Below, piece by piece: positions 26,131 to 33,889 of a stretch of DNA of 60,243 bases. This DNA is from an uncultured Clostridia bacterium. GTDB taxonomy: Bacteria; Bacillota; Clostridia; Christensenellales; Aristaeellaceae. The notes under the pieces are model-generated. The model saw nothing but the letters and a program-made list of their open reading frames with translations. It had not been told where the DNA came from and searched no databases. The position numbers and the translations under genes were made by a program. The stretch's first letter is position 1; each line of letters begins with the position of its first letter. Location: NCBI GenBank assembly GCA_934631025.1, contig CAKTXR010000014.1, forward strand, positions 1 to 60,243, written 5' to 3'.

Positions 26131-28152
26131 CTATTTGACAAACAGTATGCGGCAGGAGTAAGGCTCCAGCGAAAACGCGCCGCCGATCTCCTCGCCCGAC
26201 AGCATATCGCGCATATGGCGCACGTTCTCCGGGAAGAAAAGCGCCGCATTGTCCACCGGCTGCGCGGAGATATTCGCCGCGAACGCCAGCAGCTGCGTAT
26301 CTCCCACCAGATCCGTATAGCAATAATAGCTGACGCGCACCTTCTCGTGCGAGCACTTCACCGCGTTCTCCCAGTAGGGCCGCCACTGCGCCTGCTCGAC
26401 GGGGAAAGCATCCAGTATCCTCCACACGCGGCTCATCAGCTCCAGCGGATGATTCAGGTCGTTCGGGCGCGGCAGGATCCCGTGCAGCAGAGAGCATGCG
26501 AGCGCCTGCTCGAACGTCCATTTCGGCGGATTGGCATAGGCGATGAATTCCACCGGCACGCCCATGTTCCGGCCGAGATACTCCGCGCGGAAGTAGTCCA
26601 GATTCATGTCCTCCGTGCTGCCGTGCATCAGCACGAACTGGAGGTTTTCGCCCAGCCAGCTCTGATGGAAATACGGCCAGGCCGTAAAGTTGATGTAGCC
26701 GAAGGAATGGACGTTGATCTCGCCGCCGCGCGACTGCACCTCCTCGTAGAGCCGCTTGAACAGACTGCGCACGGCGTGATGATCATAGCTGCCGCGCAGC
26801 GTCCCGCTCCTGTCATACCAGCCGCAGCCGTGCTCGAGAGAATAGCACAGGCGCGGCCAGCTCGTGCCGTCCAGATAAACGCCGTCGGTGTGGCATTCAT
26901 CCATGATTCGGGCAATCCCCTCGACAAACAAATCCGCATACCGGCTGCGATAGCAGACCATGTAATCCCGCTGGAAGGGCACGCGCCACCAGCCGCCGTC
27001 CAGCGCGCCGCTTTCCTTTTTAGCGGTCGTTTCGTTCTGAAGCGCGCTCCACTGCGGCGACAGCGTGGAGATTTCATAGCCGAAGTAGGTCAGCACCTTA
27101 ATGCCGCGCTTGTGGCATTCCTCCACGATCGTTTTGATCTGATGCGTCGTAAACTCGCTCAGCTCAAACCAGTTCTGGCTCTTGTTCCACTTTTCGTGCA
27201 GGATCAGCGTGGTAACGCCCTTTTCCTTCAGCTCGTCATAGCGCCCTGCCAGCACGTCGATATAGTTTCCCTTGACCTTTATGCCGCAGTCCAGATGAAA
27301 CGCGTTGTGAATGTAGGGGTTTCTGGGGAACGGCTTGACCGGCGTCGCCTGAAGGCCGAACTGGAACGAAATCGGCTGATAGGCGTTCATCCCCTCCCGC
27401 GGATCGGCCGTCCACGCGCCCGGATGGCTGTCCAGCAGGCGCAGGCGCAGAATCAGCCGCTCGCCGTCTCGGATCAGCTCTATGGCGTGATCTTCGCGCT
27501 GCGGCTGCCAGCTGCGCTCGTTCTCGGCGAACCAGCCCAGTCCGCGCTCCTCGTTGCCCAGCCAGAGCAGCGCCTTGAACGGCAGCGCCGCCGAAAGGGC
27601 CGGAATCGCGCCGCCGGTGGACATGGCCGTCTGGGGGCGAACCGTGCCGTCCGAGAGCGTGATCTCGCTGTTGGGGTACATATGAAACAGCGTCATGGCC
27701 TCCGCGCGCAGCGGGATTTCGAGCCAGAGCTTATCGAGCTTGTAGAGTCTGGGTCTGGTTCCGGCAATACCGAAAACCTCCGCGACCGTCTGCCCGCGCG
27801 TCATCAGCTTGAAATCCGCGTCGATGCAGCCGTCGTAATCCACGCGCCAGCAGGTATCTATAATGAAGCGTTCGGACTGCTTCGCGCCGCAGACGACGAT
27901 CTGCTCGTCCGAGCGGCTCTGAACGAAACTCTCCGATTCGTTGTTCTCGTAATCGTCGTTCCAGACGGCCGGCGCGCCGTCCTCCTCCAGCACAAGGCGC
28001 ATCGGCGCTGCGAGCAGCTCCACGCCCTCGGAGCGGATGGAGGTCAGCATTCCGTCGACGCCGATCGTATAGTCGCGCCCGATCACATGGACGATGTGCT
28101 CGCCGCAGACAGTCTCCGCGCGCACGGGCAAAAAGGGCTGGGGAATCTTCAT
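26131..28152 (-). CDS. Glycoside-hydrolase-like TIM-barrel protein
   Basis: A 673-residue protein with no signal peptide. An N-terminal beta-sandwich (1-270) resembles that of carbohydrate-active enzymes. A TIM-barrel pattern follows: TLILHEKWNKSQNW, GIKVLTYFGYEIST, and HTDGVYLDGTSWPRLC, where the Asp could be catalytic. A C-terminal beta domain ends the chain. It looks like one of the uncharacterised glycosidase-like DUF families (DUF6259 or DUF6067 type); I am not sure which. It starts 14 bases after the LysR gene and shares its transcript. Substrate unknown. Confidence 0.7.
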   Translation of the reverse strand: MKIPQPFLPVRAETVCGEHIVHVIGRDYTIGVDGMLTSIRSEGVELLAAPMRLVLEEDGAPAVWNDDYENNESESFVQSRSDEQIVVCGAKQSERFIIDTCWRVDYDGCIDADFKLMTRGQTVAEVFGIAGTRPRLYKLDKLWLEIPLRAEAMTLFHMYPNSEITLSDGTVRPQTAMSTGGAIPALSAALPFKALLWLGNEERGLGWFAENERSWQPQREDHAIELIRDGERLILRLRLLDSHPGAWTADPREGMNAYQPISFQFGLQATPVKPFPRNPYIHNAFHLDCGIKVKGNYIDVLAGRYDELKEKGVTTLILHEKWNKSQNWFELSEFTTHQIKTIVEECHKRGIKVLTYFGYEISTLSPQWSALQNETTAKKESGALDGGWWRVPFQRDYMVCYRSRYADLFVEGIARIMDECHTDGVYLDGTSWPRLCYSLEHGCGWYDRSGTLRGSYDHHAVRSLFKRLYEEVQSRGGEINVHSFGYINFTAWPYFHQSWLGENLQFVLMHGSTEDMNLDYFRAEYLGRNMGVPVEFIAYANPPKWTFEQALACSLLHGILPRPNDLNHPLELMSRVWRILDAFPVEQAQWRPYWENAVKCSHEKVRVSYYCYTDLVGDTQLLAFAANISAQPVDNAALFFPENVRHMRDMLSGEEIGGAFSLEPYSCRILFVK

Positions 28153-28166
28153 TATGGAATCACTCC

Positions 28167-29078
28167 TTATGTTTCAGTAGACAAGCGCGGCTCGCCCTCG
28201 TTTTCCTGACAGATCAGGTCGATCATGGCCTGCATGGCGGGCGTAATCCACTTGCCGCGGTGATAGATCAGCTGGCGGCAGAGCGCAATGTCGATCCCCG
28301 CCACGTCCAGCCGCGCCACATCGCCGCGCTGCAAGGCCTCGCGCGCGACGAACTCCGGCAGGAAGGACAGCCCCATGCCGCCCTTCACCAGCCGCACGAT
28401 CACATCGGTATTGCTGATCTCGAGAAAGGGCGTGATTTGCAGCCCCTCGCGCGCCAGCAGCGTGTCCAGCTTCTGCCGGTAGCTCAGGCCCTTTTCGGTG
28501 AGTATGAACGGCTCGGCGGCGCAGTCGGCCAGGCTCACGCGCGCGCGGCGGGTCAGCGGATGACCGGCCGGCGCGATGAACACGATCGGCTCCGGACAGG
28601 AAAGCGGCACGACCAGATCGCTGCGATAGATCGGCTCGTCGAGCTGATAGACCAGATCGGCGTCGTTCTGCGCCAGCGCGCGGGGCAGATCGACCGCCGT
28701 GCCCGATATGACGCTCAGCTGCACCTCGGGATAGAGCCGGCAATAGCGCTCCAGCACGCGCGGAAAGATCGACATACACACCGATTCGGCCATGGCCACG
28801 CGCAGCTGCCCCGAGATGAGCGCAGCGTTCTTCATCACGCTGCGCGCGCTCTCGGTCATGCGCAGGATATTCTGGGCATATTCGAAAAAGCGCAGCCCCT
28901 GCGGCGTGAGCGTGACGGTTTTGCCCACGCGGTCGAACAGGCAGGTTTCAAGCTCCGCTTCCAGCTGGCTGATCTGCATTGATATGGCCGACTGCGAATA
29001 GCCCAGCTGGCGCGCCGTCTGCGAAAAGCTGCGCAGCTCCGCCGCCCGCACGAACGTGGTCAGATTTCTCAATTCCAT
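28167..29078 (-). CDS. LysR-family transcriptional regulator
   Basis: A 303-residue regulator. A winged helix-turn-helix fills the first 60 residues (FVRAAELRSFSQTARQLGYS). A periplasmic-binding-like effector domain spans about 90-290. LysR proteins usually sense a small metabolite of the pathway they control. It has its own good promoter and precedes the glycosidase-like gene by 14 bases on the same strand, so the two form a self-regulated unit. The effector is unknown. Confidence 0.93.
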   Translation of the reverse strand: MELRNLTTFVRAAELRSFSQTARQLGYSQSAISMQISQLEAELETCLFDRVGKTVTLTPQGLRFFEYAQNILRMTESARSVMKNAALISGQLRVAMAESVCMSIFPRVLERYCRLYPEVQLSVISGTAVDLPRALAQNDADLVYQLDEPIYRSDLVVPLSCPEPIVFIAPAGHPLTRRARVSLADCAAEPFILTEKGLSYRQKLDTLLAREGLQITPFLEISNTDVIVRLVKGGMGLSFLPEFVAREALQRGDVARLDVAGIDIALCRQLIYHRGKWITPAMQAMIDLICQENEGEPRLSTET

Positions 29079-29126
29079 AGGCTGCTTCCTGTTCCTTCCG
29101 CACTACATAATTGCAACATTGTTTTA

Positions 29127-29155
29127 ATCATAGTCTTGTGGTTCGCCGCTGTCAA
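29127..29155 (-). promoter_or_regulatory. Promoter of the LysR unit
   Basis: Minus strand TTGACA (29150-29155), 17-base spacer, TATGAT (29127-29132). Transcription would start near 29120. Confidence 0.8.
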
Positions 29156-29628
29156 GTGTAAAAAAGCGCATTACAGCATCAAATTGCGGTTATTTTTTAC
29201 ATATCGGTGACATATTCGCCACCCGTGCGTGCAATTTGCGCCCTTCCCGGTAAAAGTCCGCGTTCCATCGCCGCGCCGGTTCTCATCCGGCGGACGCAGT
29301 TTCTGTAAGGCGTTCCCGCTTGCGGCAGCATCATCACGGACAAAATCACAACTGCCTGTTGAACGGGTGATTTGCCCCAGCCCTATAAGGGCTCATTACT
29401 TGCAGCCACCCGCTAAAGAGAGCGTCGAAAAAACTGTCAAGCACACTCTCCGCTTTGCGAATCCCCTTTTCGGAGATTCGCTCAAACTTCTTTCCTGCCC
29501 TGCGTCAATATCTTGCTGTTTCCCTGTAGAGCCGCACCCGCCATGCGGCTCCATGACTTTTGCTGAAGCGCTTTCTTTCATAACCCCCAGTTGAAACGGA
29601 GGATTTACAATGCCTATTCGGCCGCCAT
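29156..29628. other. Gene-free stretch with hairpins and a frame remnant
   Basis: No full gene. Small hairpins lie at about 29456-29480 (GCGAATC...GATTCGC) and 29531-29551 (AGCCGCA...TGCGGCT). A short minus-strand frame is listed separately. The stretch differs in texture from nearby coding DNA and may derive from a mobile element. Confidence 0.45.
29346..29504 (-). pseudogene. Possible short gene remnant
   Basis: A minus-strand frame of about 52 codons with no start, closed by stops on both sides. It reads as peptide-like (KGIRKAESVLDSFFDALFSG, then MSPYRAGANHPFNRQL). I have the impression of having seen similar strings in gut Clostridia but cannot name a family. It could equally be chance. 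Confidence 0.25.
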
Positions 29629-29665
29629 AAAAGCCCCGCCGAGTCCGGCTTGCGGTTCGGCGGGG
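29629..29665 (-). terminator. Terminator of mutY
   Basis: On the minus strand CCCCGCCGA pairs perfectly with TCGGCGGGG around a 14-base loop, then CTTTTATG. Confidence 0.85.
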
Positions 29666-29681
29666 TCAATCGGTATGTACT

Positions 29682-30698
29682 TCAAGGCCGGCGCAGCTTC
29701 GTCATGGCGGTGGGCATGGGAAGGCGGCTCAGCTCTTCAGCCGTTACGCCGCGCAGGTTTTCCGTCTCCGGCAGCACCTCCGCCGTGAAGAGGAACGCCG
29801 TCATCTGCCAGACCTTATGCGTAAACACATGATTGGCCGACCCCAGTTTTTTCACAAAGCGCGCATGCACGCCCAGCTCCGCCAGACATTCGGTCAGCGA
29901 AGCCGCGTCCACGGCGTTCTCGAAATTCGGATATTCCCACAGGCCGCCCAGCAGCGCGTTCTCCGGCCGCCGGCGCACCAGCACGCGATCGCCGCAGGAG
30001 ACGATCGTCACGCCGCGTCGCTCCTTCTTCCTGTCGAGCTTGGGCGGCATATGCGGCAGCTCTCCCGCGCAGCCCAGCTCTCGCGCACGGCAGAACTCCG
30101 CGACGGGACAGTCCTCGCAGCGCGGCCTGAGCGGCACGCACACCAGATTGCCCAGCCCCATCATCGCCTGATTGAAATCGCCGGGCCGCTCGCGGTCGAT
30201 GAGCGCTTCGCCCGCCGCGCACAGCCGCTTTTTGACCGCCGTCTCACCGACGCAGCCCTGCTCGGCCGTGACGCGCGCCAGCACGCGGGTGAGATTGCCG
30301 TCCATCGCCGGTTCGGGCTGTCCATAGGCCATGGACGCGATGGCCGCCGCCGTATAATCGCCGATGCCGGGCAGCCTTTTGAGCGCCGCCGCGTCGCCGG
30401 GCAGTTTCCCGCCCATATCGCGCGCGACGATGGCCGCCGCCTTCATCAGGTTGCGCGCGCGGGAGTAGTAGCCCAGCCCCTCCCAGAGCTTGAGTACCCG
30501 CTCCTCGTCGGCCGCCGCAAGCGCCTCCACCGTCGGGAAGGCGGCCAGAAAGCGCGCGTAATAGCCCTTCACAGTCTGCGCCGTGGTCTGCTGGAGCATG
30601 ATCTCGGACACCCAGATTTTATAGGGATCCTTCTCGCCGCGCCACGGCAGATCGCGCGCGTTTTTCTCGTGCCACTCAAGCAGCCGTTGTGAAAACAT
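29682..30698 (-). CDS. mutY: A/G-specific adenine glycosylase MutY
   Basis: A 338-residue base-excision repair enzyme that removes adenine mispaired with 8-oxoguanine. Visible: catalytic Glu in SEIMLQQT (residues 31-38), helix-hairpin-helix LPGIGDYTAAAIA with the catalytic Asp in AMDGNLTRVLAR, and a C-x6-C-x2-C-x5-C iron-sulfur cluster (CVPLRPRCEDCPVAEFC). The C-terminal 110 residues form the NUDIX-like domain that recognises 8-oxoguanine. GAGGAGAAGG overlaps the region right after the LysM gene stop, so the two are co-transcribed. Confidence 0.96.
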   Translation of the reverse strand: MFSQRLLEWHEKNARDLPWRGEKDPYKIWVSEIMLQQTTAQTVKGYYARFLAAFPTVEALAAADEERVLKLWEGLGYYSRARNLMKAAAIVARDMGGKLPGDAAALKRLPGIGDYTAAAIASMAYGQPEPAMDGNLTRVLARVTAEQGCVGETAVKKRLCAAGEALIDRERPGDFNQAMMGLGNLVCVPLRPRCEDCPVAEFCRARELGCAGELPHMPPKLDRKKERRGVTIVSCGDRVLVRRRPENALLGGLWEYPNFENAVDAASLTECLAELGVHARFVKKLGSANHVFTHKVWQMTAFLFTAEVLPETENLRGVTAEELSRLPMPTAMTKLRRP

Positions 30699-30709
30699 TT
30701 CCTTCTCCT

Positions 30710-31207
30710 CTATTGCAGGTCGATCAGCAGCTCCATGCCCGGATAGACCGCGCCCGTAAGCGCGTTATCGGCGCGCAGCTTCGTCTCGCTCAGCCCGAAC
30801 AGCGCCGCCACATGCGCCGCCGTATCCTCCGCGCCGCACGCATAGACGCGCCGCCGCGCGGGATAGCGGCTCATATCGATGGTTTCGCCCTCGCGCAGCT
30901 CTCCCCCGCGCCGCTCGAACGCCATGAGCGCCAGCCGCGCGGGCAGGTGCAGCCGCCTGCACAGCGCCGCCGTATCCTCGCCGGGGTGCAGGAAGGCCTC
31001 GTCCGCGCCGATTGCGCGCGCGAACGTCTCTCTCGGGCAGGGGATAGGGCCGCGGCATCGTCCCTCAGGCACGATGATTTCGCGTCCCGGGAGCAGCCAT
31101 GCGGGGCTGTAAAGGCCGTTGGCGCGCATCAGCATACACGCGGGGACGCGCAGCCGCGCGGAAAGCTCGTTCAGCCGCTCGCCCTCTAAAACAAAATCCG
31201 TCCGCAC
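30710..31207 (-). CDS. LysM-repeat protein
   Basis: A 165-residue protein made of LysM-like repeats: residues about 5-48 (LNELSARLRVPACMLMRANG), a degenerate middle copy at about 73-112, and about 120-163 (TAAHVAALFGLSETKLRADN). LysM domains bind peptidoglycan or chitin sugars. There is no signal peptide, so location is open. I chose GTG at 31207 because GGAGGG lies 6 bases upstream; an ATG two codons earlier touches the site. The mutY gene follows 11 bases after the stop. Confidence 0.75.
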   Translation of the reverse strand: MRTDFVLEGERLNELSARLRVPACMLMRANGLYSPAWLLPGREIIVPEGRCRGPIPCPRETFARAIGADEAFLHPGEDTAALCRRLHLPARLALMAFERRGGELREGETIDMSRYPARRRVYACGAEDTAAHVAALFGLSETKLRADNALTGAVYPGMELLIDLQ

Positions 31208-31570
31208 AGGCATCCCTCCAGTCGGTATCATGCCTATGCGGCGGATCGTCCTGTTTATGCGGTTTCGCGTTCAGGCGGCGCGCTGACGCGGCGGGGCGTG
31301 GGTTGATTTTGCAGGACAGTAAATTGTGCGCCGGCGAAATGCCGCGTCTGGCCGGTTATAGCTCCGGCACAGGCATGGGTGCGCGCGGGGGCGGGCGGCG
31401 CGGCGCAAATACACTTTTGCGCAAGCCCATTGGCCTTGTAATGTTTTCCGCGGGGAGAACGTGGGGCTGAAATGTGGAAGCCGCACTGCGGCCTCTCTGG
31501 ACTCTCTCCATGGGAGTCACAGCGTGAGTACGTTTTGCGCGGGGAGCAAAGTGCGGACGTGCAGCGTCGT
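31208..31570. other. Gene-free stretch between CapA-like and LysM genes
   Basis: No credible gene. It holds one copy of a dispersed repeat (31438-31520) and short inverted repeats. I see no clear terminator for the CapA gene. Confidence 0.5.
31438..31520 (-). repeat. Dispersed intergenic repeat, copy A
   Basis: On the minus strand it reads GAGAGTCCAGAGAGGCC, a small hairpin (GCCGCAGTGCGGC), then CAGCCCCACGTTCTCCCCGC. The same order of blocks occurs on the plus strand at 41031-41110. Confidence 0.6.
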
Positions 31571-33556
31571 TCAATCCGTCAGCGTCCTGAGCACCGCATC
31601 GCCGCCCATAAGGCTGGTCGTCTCGTTCCACGTCTCGCGCATCCGGTTATACTGCTCGTCGCTCATGCCGTCGGGGCGATTGTTCATATACACGCCGGTG
31701 GGCAGCACGCGGTAATCGTCCGCGCCCGCCGCGTTCTTGAACGTCCACACATACACCGGCACATAGCCCGGCGCGGTCACGGCGATCGTGCCGTCGGCCT
31801 GCTCGGCCAGCGTAAACTCGAACACAATGCCCGAATCGGTATACTGCGAGCGATGCTGCGTCAGGAAATTGCCGATGGAATACACGCACAGCGCCGTGTG
31901 CGACACGCCGTTTGCATCGGTCGCAGTGATGTACTCGGCCGGCTGCACCATATGCGGATGCCCGCCGATGATCAGATCGACGCCCGCCGCCACCAGCTTC
32001 TTCGCCCAGTACTGCTGATCGGAATCAGGCTCGCGGTGGTATTCGTCGCCCCAGTGCGCCACGGCCACGACCACCTCGGCCCCCGCCGCGCGCGCCGCGT
32101 CCACGTCGGCCTTGAAGTCGGCGTTCTTAAAGCGCTTCACGAGGAACTTCGAGCGCTCGTCGCAGTGATCCTCCATGGTGTTGGTCGAATGCGTATAGCA
32201 CACAAAGCCCACGCGGATGCCGTTGATCGTATACACCTCGGGCGTTTTGCTGTCGGCCTCGTCGACAAAGCCGCCGACGTGATCCAGCCCCGCCGCCTCC
32301 ACATGTCCGACCGACTCGACCAGTCCGTCGCAGTAGCCGTCCAGCATATGGTTGTTGCACATGGTGATCATGTCCACGCCCACGTTCTTGACCACTTGCA
32401 GGATCACGGGCGGCGTGGTGAACTGCGGATAGCCCGAATAGCCGTACTTGCCCTTGCGCAGCGACGCGTCGATATTGATCATCGTGTAGTCGCTTTTGCT
32501 CAGCGTATCGCCGATCATCGAGAAATACGGCGCGAAGTCGTAGCTGTCGCTCGCCTTGTCATAGCACGCGTCCAGCATCTCCGTATCGATGACGATGTCG
32601 CCCGCCATGCGGATGGTGGCGCTGCGGCCGCCGCTCACCGGCTGCGCGGCGGGTGCGTTCGTCGCGGCGGCGGGCGTATCCGTCGCGGCAGGCGCGTCGG
32701 TCGCGTTCTGCGCGGGATCGGCCGTCGCGTCGCCCGCCGTGGCGTTCGCGCTCAGCTCGGCGGTATTATCCGGCGCGGCTGTGTTCGTCGCATTGGAAAC
32801 AGGCGTAATGACCGTGCGGTCGTCGCGCTCGGTCAGGCTGCCGATCGCCTTCACGGACAGGCCGATGAGCACCATGAACGCCACGGCGATCACGCCCAGC
32901 CGCGCCCACTGCGGCAGCTTGAAGGACGCTTCCTTTTTGGGCGAACGCCTTCCCGCCTTGCTGAAGCGCGAATCCGCGCTGGATGGACGGCGTGCGCCTG
33001 CATTCGCTCCCTGCGCGGGGCGGCGCGGCGGCTGACCGGCAGGGCGGCGGGTGTTCTGGCCATTGCCGCTCACTGGACGGCGCACAGGCTGACCGTCATT
33101 CGCGGGACGGCGCACGGGCTGACCGTCATTCGCGGGGCGGCGCACAGGCTGGCCGTCGCTCACGGGACGGCGCACCGACTGGCCGTCATTCGCGGAACGG
33201 CGCACGGGCTGACCGTCGCTTGTAGGACGGCGCACGGGCTGGCCGTCGCTTGCAGGGCGGCGCACAGGCTGGCCGTCGTTCGCGGGACGACGCATCGGCT
33301 GGCCGTCGTTCGCAGGACGGCGCATCGGCTGACCGTCGCTCGCGGGACGACGCACGGGCTGGCCGTCATTCGCGGAGCGGCGCATCGGCTGACCGTCGCT
33401 CGCGGGGCGGCGCGCGGGCTGACCGTCGCTCACAGGGCGACGCGCAGGCTGGCCATCGCTTGCAGGACGGCGCACGGGCTGGCCGTCGCTCGCGGGGCGG
33501 CGCGCGGGCTGTCTGCTGTTATATTCATCCGTATAACGGTCACGATAATCGGGCAT
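31571..33556 (-). CDS. CapA/PgsA-family membrane protein with 14 Arg-rich decapeptide repeats
   Basis: A 661-residue protein. Residues about 15-160 are a tandem decapeptide array of the type RRPASDGQPV, strongly basic and cytoplasmic. A linker, one transmembrane helix (about 215-238, GVIAVAFMVLIGLSVKAIG) and an Ala/Thr-rich extracellular spacer follow. The rest (about 315-650) is a CapA metallophosphatase-like domain with MAGDIVID, CNNHMLD, VAVAHWGDEY and GGHPHMVQP metal-ligand motifs. The family is tied to poly-gamma-glutamate capsule synthesis, but single CapA proteins often have other envelope roles. I chose the ATG at 33556 (GGAGG 8 bases upstream) over a longer frame that would begin upstream of the -10. 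Confidence 0.88.
   Translation of the reverse strand: MPDYRDRYTDEYNSRQPARRPASDGQPVRRPASDGQPARRPVSDGQPARRPASDGQPMRRSANDGQPVRRPASDGQPMRRPANDGQPMRRPANDGQPVRRPASDGQPVRRPTSDGQPVRRSANDGQSVRRPVSDGQPVRRPANDGQPVRRPANDGQPVRRPVSGNGQNTRRPAGQPPRRPAQGANAGARRPSSADSRFSKAGRRSPKKEASFKLPQWARLGVIAVAFMVLIGLSVKAIGSLTERDDRTVITPVSNATNTAAPDNTAELSANATAGDATADPAQNATDAPAATDTPAAATNAPAAQPVSGGRSATIRMAGDIVIDTEMLDACYDKASDSYDFAPYFSMIGDTLSKSDYTMINIDASLRKGKYGYSGYPQFTTPPVILQVVKNVGVDMITMCNNHMLDGYCDGLVESVGHVEAAGLDHVGGFVDEADSKTPEVYTINGIRVGFVCYTHSTNTMEDHCDERSKFLVKRFKNADFKADVDAARAAGAEVVVAVAHWGDEYHREPDSDQQYWAKKLVAAGVDLIIGGHPHMVQPAEYITATDANGVSHTALCVYSIGNFLTQHRSQYTDSGIVFEFTLAEQADGTIAVTAPGYVPVYVWTFKNAAGADDYRVLPTGVYMNNRPDGMSDEQYNRMRETWNETTSLMGGDAVLRTLTD
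33075..33510 (-). repeat. 30-bp in-frame tandem repeat, about 14 copies
   Basis: Copies of GGACGGCGCACGGGCTGGCC plus ten further bases follow each other without spacers. Each encodes ten residues of the CapA-like protein. Copies differ by a few bases, giving Ala/Val/Thr/Ser and Asn/Ser variants. Confidence 0.95.
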
Positions 33557-33594
33557 GGCGGTATCCTCCGACAGATTTCTGCATGATATAACAG

Positions 33595-33603
33595 AGTATA
33601 GCA
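33595..33603 (-). promoter_or_regulatory. Extended -10 promoter of the CapA-like gene
   Basis: Minus strand TGCTATACT, with no good -35. The start point would be near 33588, about 32 bases before the ATG at 33556. Confidence 0.55.
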
Positions 33604-33781
33604 CATTTTCGCCGCGCCGCCCAGTCTTTCCGGCCATGAAATTTCGCTTCTTTTCCGATATTATATGTAAAATTCAGAAGATGTGCAACCGGCGCGCCCG
33701 CTTCATCGTCTATAAAATCGGATGTGAGCTGTAATTTGCGAAATTGTCATTAGAAGTACAACAAATTTAAGAACATTGTCG

Positions 33782-33810
33782 TTGACGAACGGCGCGTTTT
33801 GTTGTATCCT
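33782..33810 (+). promoter_or_regulatory. Promoter of the zinc-module protein gene
   Basis: TTGACG (33782-33787), 17 bases, TATCCT (33805-33810). The 15-mer TTGACGAACGGCGCG recurs exactly at 36826-36840. Confidence 0.6.
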
Positions 33811-33889
33811 GTAATATAAGGTCGAGTCTATATGACCATACAGACGCGTAATCTGCACCTCTGCGTGCGATTAATAAGGAGATAAAGCC

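Noticed and set aside
33075..33510. Regular 30-base repeats that look like a CRISPR array
   Set aside because: The units abut with no spacers and encode an in-frame decapeptide in the CapA-like protein; no cas genes are near.
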